Shown piece after piece: positions 1 to 6,164 of a stretch of DNA of 10,635 bases; the stretch's first letter is position 1; each line of letters starts with the position of its first letter. The position numbers were made by a program, and so were the translations under genes. Below the pieces are notes generated by a model. That model was not told the origin of the DNA. It saw only the letters and a program-made list of their open reading frames with translations, and ran no database searches. The DNA is from JBLHKE01 sp047619485 (lineage in GTDB: Bacteria; Verrucomicrobiota; Verrucomicrobiia; Verrucomicrobiales; DEV007). The stretch is taken from NCBI GenBank assembly GCA_047619485.1, contig JBLHKE010000218.1, positions 1 to 10,635 of the forward strand. Direction: 5' to 3'.

Positions 1-101
1 TCAAAAAAACCACCATCGTCCCCCTGCTGGGAGCGCACGAATTTCTCTACCAGCACGCACGCCTCGCCAAGCAGAGCCGGCGCCAGGCGGGCGACCTGTA
101 G
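1..101 (+). CDS. 3' end of an unidentified gene (partial)
   Basis: The frame beginning at base 3 is open for 32 codons to a TAG at 99-101. Its start lies outside the window. The tail reads KKTTIVPLLGAHEFLYQH and then a basic, polar end (ARLAKQSRRQAGDL). Codon choice is G/C-rich at third positions, like the genes nearby, and a hairpin with a short T run follows about 35 bases downstream, as expected at a gene end. The fragment is too short for me to assign a family. It converges on the DUF116/prenyl synthase gene. Confidence 0.5.
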   Translation, partial: KKTTIVPLLGAHEFLYQHARLAKQSRRQAGDL

Positions 102-135
102 CATCTCGAGTCGTAGGCTCATTCGACTGTTAGCC

Positions 136-153
136 AGACGCCTTCAGGCGTTT
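136..153 (+). terminator. Candidate hairpin terminator
   Basis: Bases 136-142 (AGACGCC) pair with 147-153 (GGCGTTT), with one G-T pair, around a TTCA loop. The 3' arm ends in TTT but no longer T tract follows. It sits about 35 bases after the stop at 99-101 and between convergent genes, so it most likely ends the plus-strand transcript. Confidence 0.4.
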
Positions 154-171
154 CGCGAGTGCATCCCGAGG

Positions 172-184
172 CCGAATTTTTCGG
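172..184 (-). terminator. Small hairpin downstream of the DUF116/prenyl synthase gene
   Basis: CCGAA and TTCGG form a perfect 5-bp stem around TTT, 26 bases past the stop of the minus-strand gene that ends at 210. It is flanked by GGCC on both sides, which could pair as an alternative. The stem is short and lacks a U tract in the minus direction, so a terminator role is only plausible. Confidence 0.25.
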
Positions 185-209
185 AAGGCCTAGAGATCTC
201 ACTCCAACG

Positions 210-1940
210 CTACACTGCTGCTGCCGCCTCATCTTCGCGAGCACCGTTCTTCACCTCGTACTCACGGCACCAACCTTTGATCTCGAGATCGTTGAAAATC
301 TTGCCGAGCACACGTCGTAATAATCCCTTGAGGGTCGGATTCTCCAACTCAGCGAGCGATCGCACAGCGGTCTCCTTGTAAGTCTCCAGCAGCAGCATGC
401 ACTTATCGTCAGACCCGGTCGCGTTGGCCAACCTGCGGATGCGGTCGATGTCTTGACCCGGATCTTTGCCACTCCACAGCGCTTCCATGAACACCTTGTC
501 CTCACCCTTGGCGTTCTCGAAGGTTTGCGACAAGAGGATGCTCGGACGGATCTGCCCGAGTTCGCTCGCGCCGGAATCTTCCGAGAGGTCGTCGAGGTCG
601 TCGCGGATTTGGTAAGCGATCCCGAGCGCCTCGCTGAACGAGTGCAGCACCTCGCTGACATCATCCAACTTACCTGCATAGCTCGCACCGAGTTGCAAGG
701 CCACCTCGAAAGCCGGCGCGGTCTTCTGGCGGAAAATCTCCAGCACCTGACCAGGCTTCAGCGGCTCTGGCTCGTTCGCCCAGATCAACTCGGCGCCCTG
801 CCCACGTGACAGTTCGCGCTGCCCGATAGACGCCGCAAGTAGCATCTCGGTCTTCTGTGCATCACTCGCCGCACACTCGCCAATCAGGCGATAACCTTCG
901 CCGATCAACAGATCACCGATGTTCAACGCAACCGGCACACCGTGCTCCGCATGCAAGGTCTGCTCGCCGTAGCGGCCTTCGTCAGCATCCTCGATGTCGT
1001 CGTGAATCAGCGATGCCTTGTGGAAACACTCCACCGCCATGGCTATCTTTTTCACGTCTTCTGGCAACGGTTCGCCACGATCTTCGCGCAGCGCCTGGTA
1101 GGTCGCCACGGTCAAAAACGGACGCCAGCGTTTGCCCGCACGCGCCAGCCAATCGCGGCCGATCTCTTCGGTATCGCCCTCGGGCGCGCCCATGACCGCA
1201 TCAATCCCCTCGCGGGTGAACCACTCGCGCACATCATCGTGCAGCGCGTTCAGGTTGAGGCGGCGCGTCTTGTCGTCGCTGGTGAGGTGGATGTATTCCC
1301 ACACCCAATCGTTGTCGACCGTGGTGTTGATGCAGTCGTCCTGCAACAGCGGCACTGCGATCGATGGGATCGCGGCGGCTTCCACGTAGGGAAAGGTTCG
1401 CTCGAGAACCGGGATGCAAGAGATGCCGACGATCGCCTCGATCTTGCCAGTCTGGATCAAGGACATCACGACGGCGGATCCCTCCGCCACCAACACCGCG
1501 TAGCCGAGTCGCTCGGCCTCGTTCTGGAAATCTTCGATGGTGCACAACCCGCACTGCTTGCAGAGCAAACCGAACTCATCGAACGGCGCCGGGCACTTGT
1601 CCTCGACGCGCAGACACTTCGGCATCAACAGCAGACGTCGCTCGTAAGGGATTGATGCCAGCGTCTCGCGCCACATCTCATTGTTCAGAACTACCCCGAC
1701 GTAATCGAGGTAGGCCTCATCGATCCCTTCCTGGGCGATCAGTTTACGTGCGTGAACTTCGAGTTCATCCTGTGGCATCGGCGGCACGGGATTAAACTCT
1801 TCCACGTAGTTCCGCGCAGCCAGCAAGACAGCATCGCGCTCCGGCTTCGTCTGCGGGAGGTATTTCTTCGGCGGGCGGAATCGCGTCGTGGTGATCGGGA
1901 CCGTTTTTGGAAGCTTGAGGGACTGGATCTTAGAGGACAT
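210..1940 (-). CDS. DUF116 domain - isoprenyl diphosphate synthase fusion protein
   Basis: This 576-residue protein has two parts. Residues about 85-245 match the DUF116 pattern, a cysteine-rich family of unknown function, with C109, C116, the cluster C127-x2-C130-x2-C133, C175 and C203. Residues about 255-560 are a trans-isoprenyl diphosphate synthase, which condenses allylic diphosphates with IPP. It has GKRWRP at 269-274, the first aspartate motif DDIED at 314-318, QKTA at 405-408 and the second aspartate motif DDLDD at 447-451. Ala and Ser lie five and four residues before DDIED, small side chains that in this family often go with longer products. Two usual ligands are changed: the RRG pair reads R323-Y324-G, and the GKxT lysine after the second motif is missing (LGQIRPS). 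The protein is probably cytosolic and may carry an Fe-S or metal centre. It lies 52 bases after the ferredoxin gene. No Shine-Dalgarno is visible before the ATG. The domain calls are firm; substrate and product are unknown. Confidence 0.88.
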   Translation of the reverse strand: MSSKIQSLKLPKTVPITTTRFRPPKKYLPQTKPERDAVLLAARNYVEEFNPVPPMPQDELEVHARKLIAQEGIDEAYLDYVGVVLNNEMWRETLASIPYERRLLLMPKCLRVEDKCPAPFDEFGLLCKQCGLCTIEDFQNEAERLGYAVLVAEGSAVVMSLIQTGKIEAIVGISCIPVLERTFPYVEAAAIPSIAVPLLQDDCINTTVDNDWVWEYIHLTSDDKTRRLNLNALHDDVREWFTREGIDAVMGAPEGDTEEIGRDWLARAGKRWRPFLTVATYQALREDRGEPLPEDVKKIAMAVECFHKASLIHDDIEDADEGRYGEQTLHAEHGVPVALNIGDLLIGEGYRLIGECAASDAQKTEMLLAASIGQRELSRGQGAELIWANEPEPLKPGQVLEIFRQKTAPAFEVALQLGASYAGKLDDVSEVLHSFSEALGIAYQIRDDLDDLSEDSGASELGQIRPSILLSQTFENAKGEDKVFMEALWSGKDPGQDIDRIRRLANATGSDDKCMLLLETYKETAVRSLAELENPTLKGLLRRVLGKIFNDLEIKGWCREYEVKNGAREDEAAAAV

Positions 1941-1960
1941 AGGTAGGTTCGGGGCAGATT

Positions 1961-1987
1961 CTAGCCTTTAGTCGCTTACTAGGCTAG
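1961..1987 (-). other. Intercistronic inverted repeat before the DUF116 fusion gene
   Basis: CTAGCCT at 1961-1967 is the exact reverse complement of AGGCTAG at 1981-1987, with a short inner AGT/ACT pairing. It fills most of the 52-base gap between the ferredoxin gene and the DUF116 fusion. No U tract follows, so I see an mRNA hairpin, possibly for processing, stability or partial attenuation, and not a clear terminator. Confidence 0.4.
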
Positions 1988-1992
1988 CAAGA

Positions 1993-2853
1993 TTAACTAG
2001 GTTGGCCATTGGCTTCGAGGGCTGCTTTTCCCTTCGCCGCCGCCTCGTCCGCGCGGCGCATAATCTCGCTGGGGCTAGGTAAATTCTCCAATACTTCCGC
2101 AGGGATCATGCCGTCCGCCTGCAGCTTTTTGAGGCACTTTTTGCGCTCATTAAGCGCCTTGTCCGAGCTGCGCTCCTTGGAGAAACGCGATTTCGCCTTG
2201 GCGCTGCGATCTTTCAGGCTGGCGTAGATATCGCCCCCTAGTAGAGATGAAATATCCACCTTCATCTTCTCGCGGCTGACGTCCGACTCGGAGATCTCCT
2301 CTCCGTTGATCGGTCCGCCCGAGTATTTCGGGAACATGATCGCGACCTCTGGGCACACCCTCGAGCACGCCGGGCAGTTGGTCTTGCAGTTGTCGTTGTT
2401 CTGCACCTGGATCTTATTGTCGTCGTCGACGCCATAGACGTCGAACAGGCAGAAGCTCAGGCATTGCATGCAGTTGGTGCAGCGGTCGTAATCGATCACC
2501 GGGAACCACGGCTTCCAGCTGCCGGGTTGGTTCATCGGGCGGTCGCCACGGAAATTCTCCACTAGGCCGAGCACCTCGTCGCCACCGAGCCCGCGGATAT
2601 CGCGCGCCTCGATCGACACTTTGCCACGCTCGTCTTCCAAGGCAGGGGCGTCGCCGCCAAAATCGCCGAGAACCAGCAGTGGCTCATCATCGACCCCGCC
2701 CGAGCGCGCGCCAGTTCCAGAACGTGCAACGGCATAGCCCTTGTCCAACAGCGCAACCATCACTTCGAAGCGCGCCTCTTCTGAGAGTACGGTGCTACCG
2801 TTGCCCTCGTAGAGCACGACTTGGATTGGGGATCCGGATCCTTCTTTTAGCAT
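1993..2853 (-). CDS. Dicluster 4Fe-4S ferredoxin-like protein with N- and C-terminal extensions
   Basis: This 286-residue protein has a central two-[4Fe-4S] module. The first set of cysteines is C125, C128, C131 and C135 (CxxCxxCxxxC). The second is C156, C160, C163 and C167 followed by Pro. Such modules carry electrons between redox partners. Residues 1-105 form an alpha/beta-looking domain I do not recognise, with an LLVLGDFGGDAP strand-turn at 59-70 and a YEGNGS loop near residue 15. Residues 200-286 are charged and probably helical (many K, E, R, A) and could bind a partner. There is no signal peptide or membrane segment, so it is cytosolic. Its neighbours, a radical SAM enzyme and a DUF116 fusion, suggest that it feeds them electrons; that is inference. 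A promoter-like sequence ends 5 bases before the ATG and there is no Shine-Dalgarno, so translation may be leaderless. Confidence 0.85.
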   Translation of the reverse strand: MLKEGSGSPIQVVLYEGNGSTVLSEEARFEVMVALLDKGYAVARSGTGARSGGVDDEPLLVLGDFGGDAPALEDERGKVSIEARDIRGLGGDEVLGLVENFRGDRPMNQPGSWKPWFPVIDYDRCTNCMQCLSFCLFDVYGVDDDNKIQVQNNDNCKTNCPACSRVCPEVAIMFPKYSGGPINGEEISESDVSREKMKVDISSLLGGDIYASLKDRSAKAKSRFSKERSSDKALNERKKCLKKLQADGMIPAEVLENLPSPSEIMRRADEAAAKGKAALEANGQPS

Positions 2854-2858
2854 GGCAT

Positions 2859-2886
2859 ATTCTAGGGTTCAGGGAAAACGGGTCAA
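2859..2886 (-). promoter_or_regulatory. Sigma70-like promoter for the ferredoxin gene
   Basis: On the minus strand, TTGACC (2881-2886) and TAGAAT (2859-2864) are separated by 16 bases, close to the -35/-10 consensus. The -10 box ends only five bases before the ATG at 2853. Transcription would therefore begin at or within a base or two of the start codon, which implies a leaderless mRNA for the ferredoxin and DUF116 fusion pair. Confidence 0.5.
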
Positions 2887-2961
2887 GTGGCGGTTAGATT
2901 ACAATCACAGCCGGGTTCCGACGTCCAAACGGACACGCGGAGACCTTTAGAGCACTCCAAA

Positions 2962-3297
2962 TCAGTCCTCCAACAGCCGCGCCACGATCTCATCGGCGCC
3001 CCCGGTGCGCATGTTGAGCACCTCGACACCCTCCTCCGGCAGATCGGCTTCTGCTGCGTGGAACAGCCCCTTTACCGCACGAGGGAAACAGGCACAAATC
3101 CTAACATTACCACCATCAGCGATCTCCTTCAGCCGTGGATCATTTGCCGCTGACATCTCACACAGATCCGAGACCGCCTCAAAGGCAACGCCCGAAGCGC
3201 CGAGCTGCTTCAGCACCTCGTCTTTCACGCCCTGCGGCACAGCTTGCGCGTAGGCGCAGCGACAATAGAGGATGCGTTTTTTTGGCTCGTCAGGCAT
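2962..3297 (-). CDS. Small cysteine-rich protein resembling the HdrA N-terminal domain
   Basis: The 111-residue product has cysteines at 12, 14, 46, 68 and 70 in the layout ILYCRC ... DLCEM ... RICACFPR ... GLF. The N-terminal domain of heterodisulfide reductase HdrA has the same order: a strand ending in CxC, a middle Cys, then a VAACSPR-like strand and an LF. The resemblance is my own pattern match and covers only that domain; the FAD and ferredoxin parts of HdrA are absent. I infer a small cytosolic electron-transfer or cluster-binding partner. The radical SAM stop and this ATG overlap as TGATG, so translation is probably coupled. A purine-rich AGAAGAAGAAG run just before the ATG favours this start over a GTG three bases upstream. 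Its role in the cluster is otherwise unknown. Confidence 0.75.
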   Translation of the reverse strand: MPDEPKKRILYCRCAYAQAVPQGVKDEVLKQLGASGVAFEAVSDLCEMSAANDPRLKEIADGGNVRICACFPRAVKGLFHAAEADLPEEGVEVLNMRTGGADEIVARLLED

Positions 3298-4523
3298 CAC
3301 TTCTTCTTCTCGTTCTCAGCGTCGAGCTGCTGGTAGGTGCCGAAATCGTTGTAGAAAAAGCGCTTGGCGAGCTTGTACATCCAGTGTTTCTCTGGGATCT
3401 CCTCGCCAGTTTTGAGAACCTGGCTGCCGTGCGGCACCATCTGGTCTAATTCAGCGATCGCCGTCTTGCGGATGGTCGTGTCCTCGGCGTTGTGTTTCAC
3501 CGCTAGTTCTTTGACCAGGTCTGGTCGCTCTAACACAATGCAACCGCGGGTGTGCTTGGCGGCGGTATCGCGGAAATCTTTGAGGAACGCCGACTTCGTC
3601 ATCGTCTCGTAAATGCCGCGCTCGTCGTTGATATTCTCCTTTGCGAACTGGATGATCGGGCAGGGTTCGATCGCGCCGCTCGGCGACACGTGGTGGCTGA
3701 TACCGGTCGCCATCGGGCACAGCGCGTCGCCGTTGTGATCGTAGTAGGCATCGATCAAGGCGATCGGCAACTTGGCACGCATGTCGACGACGAACTGCCG
3801 CACCTGGCGCGCCTGATCCGGCGTCAGCGCCAGCTCTGGGTGGATTTTCGGACCGACCGGGCGGTAGGTGTGGTACCAGGCGTAGTGCACGCCGCGTTTG
3901 ATCAGCTGCCGCAGCCAATCCTCCTTCAGCAGGTCACCGATGTTCGATTGGCACAGGCTGGTAGCGACACCGGTGAGCAATTTATTCTCGATGCAGTTGT
4001 CGAGCCCGCGGAGGGTGCGCGACAGGACGTTCTGTTTTCCGCGCCGTTCGTCACTGGCAACCTCGGTGCCCTCGATGCTGACTAATGGGGTCACATTTCC
4101 AAGCTGACGAAGCGACTTGGCGGTCTTGGCTGTAATGAGTTGGCCGTTGGTGAAGGCTTGGAAGAAACAATCCGGGTGCTGCGCGAACAGATCGAGAATC
4201 TCCGGGTGCATGAACGGCTCGCCTCCGAGGATACCGAAAAAGGAATTGCCGTGCGACTTGGCGTCGTTGATTGTGCGGTTAAGCTGGTTCAGATCGATCT
4301 TCACCTGCGGCTTGTCGACATCCACCCAGCAACCCTGGCAGCGCAAATTGCACGAGTTGAGGATCGAGAGGTAAAGGAAGGGCGGAAAATATTCGCCCTT
4401 TTTCATGCGCTTCTTGTAGAGCTGCACCGAGCGCGCCCCCTTGAAACCAAAGTTCCACGCCATCTTGGCAAGCATGCGCTTGTCGGTCGTGGTCAAGATG
4501 CGTGTGGCGAGGCCTAAAATCAT
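3297..4523 (-). CDS. Radical SAM enzyme with SPASM-like C-terminus
   Basis: This is a 408-residue radical SAM protein. The [4Fe-4S]/SAM cysteines are C58, C62 and C65 (CNLRCQGC), preceded by a strand (PPFLYLSI). GGEP at 100-103 is the SAM-contacting motif. Further barrel strands include FQAFTNG at 121-127 and TPLVSIEG at 145-152. The C-terminal part has C269 (LCP), C288 (EPCP) and C328 (RGC). This resembles a reduced SPASM domain with fewer cysteines than the canonical seven, so it may hold one auxiliary cluster or none. Such enzymes cleave SAM to start radical reactions on peptides, lipids or small molecules. The first 45 residues are basic and partly hydrophobic, which could mean membrane association. 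It is first in the cluster, coupled to the HdrA-N-like gene. With an isoprenyl diphosphate synthase downstream, a lipid or prenyl substrate is a reasonable inference. No specific reaction can be read from the sequence. Confidence 0.9.
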   Translation of the reverse strand: MILGLATRILTTTDKRMLAKMAWNFGFKGARSVQLYKKRMKKGEYFPPFLYLSILNSCNLRCQGCWVDVDKPQVKIDLNQLNRTINDAKSHGNSFFGILGGEPFMHPEILDLFAQHPDCFFQAFTNGQLITAKTAKSLRQLGNVTPLVSIEGTEVASDERRGKQNVLSRTLRGLDNCIENKLLTGVATSLCQSNIGDLLKEDWLRQLIKRGVHYAWYHTYRPVGPKIHPELALTPDQARQVRQFVVDMRAKLPIALIDAYYDHNGDALCPMATGISHHVSPSGAIEPCPIIQFAKENINDERGIYETMTKSAFLKDFRDTAAKHTRGCIVLERPDLVKELAVKHNAEDTTIRKTAIAELDQMVPHGSQVLKTGEEIPEKHWMYKLAKRFFYNDFGTYQQLDAENEKKK

Positions 4524-4537
4524 GATTTGGGAAGATC

Positions 4538-4566
4538 TGTGTAAGCCTACGCCCGATCGAGGTCAA
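4538..4566 (-). promoter_or_regulatory. Candidate promoter for the radical SAM gene
   Basis: On the minus strand, TTGACC (4561-4566) is followed after 17 bases by TACACA (4538-4543), a poor -10 box. The -35 hexamer is identical to that before the ferredoxin gene. The leader would be only about 8 bases and has no Shine-Dalgarno. Support comes mainly from the -35 and its position. Confidence 0.3.
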
Positions 4567-4608
4567 ACGTCACCTAAAGTTGGCGTCTTTTATCTAGGGT
4601 GCGTCCAC

Positions 4609-4821
4609 CTACTTCACCAGCTCGATGTCATCGCGCGGCTCACCCTCCCTTATCAGCTGCTAGAATTCATCCTCGTCGATGAGCTTGGCGCTCGCATGGC
4701 AGAAACACACCACCCGCATCCCGGAGCAGACCCACGGGCTCGCCAGCAGGGTATCCTGCTCAGGGTCCTTCCGGCTCCTCCCTTGAAAATACCACGGCCG
4801 AGCGACCTCACCTGTCTCATT
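4609..4821 (-). pseudogene. Possible broken small gene with in-frame TAG
   Basis: One minus-strand frame reads like protein over about 70 codons but is interrupted by TAG at 4660-4662 and ends with TAG at 4609-4611. Before the break it contains MRVVCFCHASAKLIDEDEF (from an ATG at 4717-4719). After it comes QLIREGEPRDDIELVK. The break sits next to a CAG codon, so a single CAG-to-TAG change in a Gln-Gln pair would explain it. Farther upstream the same frame stays open past 4821 without a convincing start. I do not recognise a family. It could also be an accidental reading of a structured non-coding element, since the same bases fold well (4721-4774). Confidence 0.3.
4721..4774. other. Nested stem-loop element
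   Basis: Three nested stems are visible. CCGGA (4721-4725) pairs with TCCGG (4770-4774). GACCC (4729-4733) pairs with GGGTC (4763-4767). AGCAGG (4745-4750) pairs with CCTGCT (4755-4760) around a GTAT loop. All pairs are Watson-Crick, so the strand cannot be decided. It may be a dispersed structured repeat, a small RNA, or part of the broken frame noted above. Confidence 0.4.
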
Positions 4822-4839
4822 AATTCCTAAATTAGAACA

Positions 4840-4875
4840 ACTCGGGCTTCCCGAGTAGTTCGGCGAACTCCGAGT
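4840..4875. other. Cluster of overlapping hairpins
   Basis: ACTCGGG (4840-4846) pairs perfectly with CCCGAGT (4850-4856) around CTT. Just after, AGTTCG and CGAACT (4857-4869) form a second palindrome, and another CCGAGT (4870-4875) could replace the first 3' arm. In the minus direction the sequence after the hairpin is moderately A/T-rich (TTGTTCTAATTT). It could serve as a back-up terminator for the minus-strand gene ending at 5058, but it lies about 200 bases away. Confidence 0.35.
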
Positions 4876-4923
4876 GATCCACCTCTGGGGGGGAACTTGC
4901 CACCCTCGTCAAGCGACCAGACG

Positions 4924-5028
4924 ATGAAGAAGCTCACGCCATACGTCGCACCCGACAAACCGAAAGGATTCGAGGGGATCGACATGATCGAGGAGGACTT
5001 CGATTTCCTAGGGGACGAGGAGGAGTAG
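4924..5028 (+). CDS. Possible 34-residue acidic peptide
   Basis: An ATG at 4924 opens a 34-codon frame ending in TAG at 5026-5028. The product starts MKKLTPYVAPDKPKGFEG, with a basic, Pro-rich first half, and ends in an acidic run (IEEDFDFLGDEEE). The frame stays open upstream to 4831 but no better start is evident, and there is no Shine-Dalgarno before the ATG. The composition resembles a real small protein or the tail of a decayed gene. It lies divergently from the radical SAM gene. A precursor-peptide role was considered but has little support. I do not recognise a family. Confidence 0.25.
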   Translation: MKKLTPYVAPDKPKGFEGIDMIEEDFDFLGDEEE

Positions 5029-5033
5029 GCACA

Positions 5034-5062
5034 CGCAGCCGTGGCTCAAGGTCACAGCTACG
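5034..5062 (-). terminator. Hairpin at the end of the secreted repeat-protein gene
   Basis: On the minus strand, CGTAGCTGTG (5062-5053) pairs with CGTGGCTGCG-type bases 5043-5034 as a 10-bp stem with two G-U pairs and a 9-base loop. The G-U pairs become A/C mismatches on the plus strand, so the structure is suited to minus-strand RNA. The stem includes the TAG stop of the gene ending at 5058. There is no U tract, so it could be a terminator or a 3'-end stabiliser. Confidence 0.4.
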
Positions 5063-6101
5063 GCGTGGAACTCACCACCCTAAAGTAGCCAGCCGCATCG
5101 GCGGCCGCACCACCAAACGTGAATCCCATCATCGCTTCGGTTCCCTCCAGCAGGTCGCTAACATCCGTCCAATTTTCAGCACCTAAATCAGGGCTGTGCT
5201 GCACCTGGTAGCGGCGGCATGGATCCGAGCCCCAACGCAACTCTACCTCGCCAGTTTCGCTCCGGGTGATCGAGATCACTTCGAACTCTGACACGACCGC
5301 TGCGTTTAGTCCTGCCAGTGCATACATCCCGTTGCGAATCCCCGCGCCGACCCCGAGCCCATCGGTATAATCGGTAATTCCAACCTGAGTCGCAGCACCG
5401 CTACTTGAATCGATGCGGTAGAGATGATCAAAGCTCCCAACCAGTCCCAGGTCATCACTCCAGGCCAAGCCGTGGATGCTCGCCCCAAGCGCACCGACAA
5501 GAGTCATCCCCCCCGTCCCCGGATCGATCGAATACAGATTTGATACCGTCACCTCTCCGGATGGGATACCGGCTCCGTAGATTACTTCGCCGACCGGGTC
5601 GTAGGCGAGCGCGACGATGATGACATCGACCGGTCCCGTCCCGATCAAGGTGCCAACCCCAGATTTGCAATCGATGGAGATCAGCGAGGTCGTCCTAGCA
5701 GCGCTATCAACGCTCACCGCAACGAGCTTGGCAGCCATATTCGCCATCCCCTCGATTTCGGAAAAACCAACCGGCTCAACACCCACCCGGTCACCGAGTG
5801 CAAAGCCCTCGTAGGCAATGGTCACCAGGTAGCTCTCAGTCGCTCCGATCTCCCGCTGGATGCCGTAGAAAGTCCCACCACGGAGTGCTGCGCCACGGAT
5901 GTCCCCATTCAGACCGAAAAGCGCAGCCCCTGGATTGGAGATCGTTGAGTCGTCGTTGAGTCGTGCGAACAGCGGAAAGCGCGTCGAGGTGCGGCGCGAC
6001 TGCACGCCAAAGATTGTCCCGTCTACCCCCCGTAAGTCCGGAGTCGTCACGAAGACGCCGAGCGTGCAGAGGAACAGTCGGATGCAAAAAAACCGATGCA
6101 T
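5058..6101 (-). CDS. Secreted protein with 'LYxID..tG..T.VG' repeats
   Basis: From the ATG at 6101 the product has 347 residues. The N-terminus (MHRFFCIRLFLCTLG) is basic then hydrophobic, typical of a signal peptide. A GTG at 6125 would add eight residues ahead of it and is less likely. Three repeats are visible, near 139-157 (SLISIDCKSGVGTLIG), 188-206 (NLYSIDPGTGGMTLVG) and 226-244 (HLYRIDSSSGAATQVG), a pattern typical of beta-propeller-like blades. The last 65 residues (ELRWGSDPCRRYQVQHSPDL ... ENWTDV ... GYFRVV) match the C-terminal domain found on many exported Verrucomicrobiota proteins. No catalytic motif is visible. It begins 63 bases after the metalloprotease gene and may share its transcript. 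The protein is probably extracellular or envelope-bound; its ligand is unknown. Confidence 0.75.
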   Translation of the reverse strand: MHRFFCIRLFLCTLGVFVTTPDLRGVDGTIFGVQSRRTSTRFPLFARLNDDSTISNPGAALFGLNGDIRGAALRGGTFYGIQREIGATESYLVTIAYEGFALGDRVGVEPVGFSEIEGMANMAAKLVAVSVDSAARTTSLISIDCKSGVGTLIGTGPVDVIIVALAYDPVGEVIYGAGIPSGEVTVSNLYSIDPGTGGMTLVGALGASIHGLAWSDDLGLVGSFDHLYRIDSSSGAATQVGITDYTDGLGVGAGIRNGMYALAGLNAAVVSEFEVISITRSETGEVELRWGSDPCRRYQVQHSPDLGAENWTDVSDLLEGTEAMMGFTFGGAAADAAGYFRVVSSTP

Positions 6102-6164
6102 TAGAAAACATCTCACGCCCCACACCTATGAACTAGGCGGTGACCTGTCAATGCCGCGAGATGG

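Noticed and set aside
942..1655. 237-codon plus-strand open frame
   Set aside because: It lies wholly antisense to the DUF116 fusion, whose motifs are clear; the antisense product shows no domain and its length is a by-product of high G+C.
2923..2934. GTCC/GGAC hairpin after the HdrA-N-like gene
   Set aside because: The stem is only four Watson-Crick pairs with no U tract; not enough to call a terminator.
4441..4830. 129-codon plus-strand open frame across the radical SAM start
   Set aside because: Half is antisense to the radical SAM gene and the rest covers the structured intergenic element; composition is not protein-like.
3297..5028. RiPP system made of the radical SAM enzyme and the 34-residue ORF
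   Set aside because: The ORF is on the other strand about 400 bases away, lacks a leader-like or core-like pattern, and no peptide-recognition or transporter gene is present.
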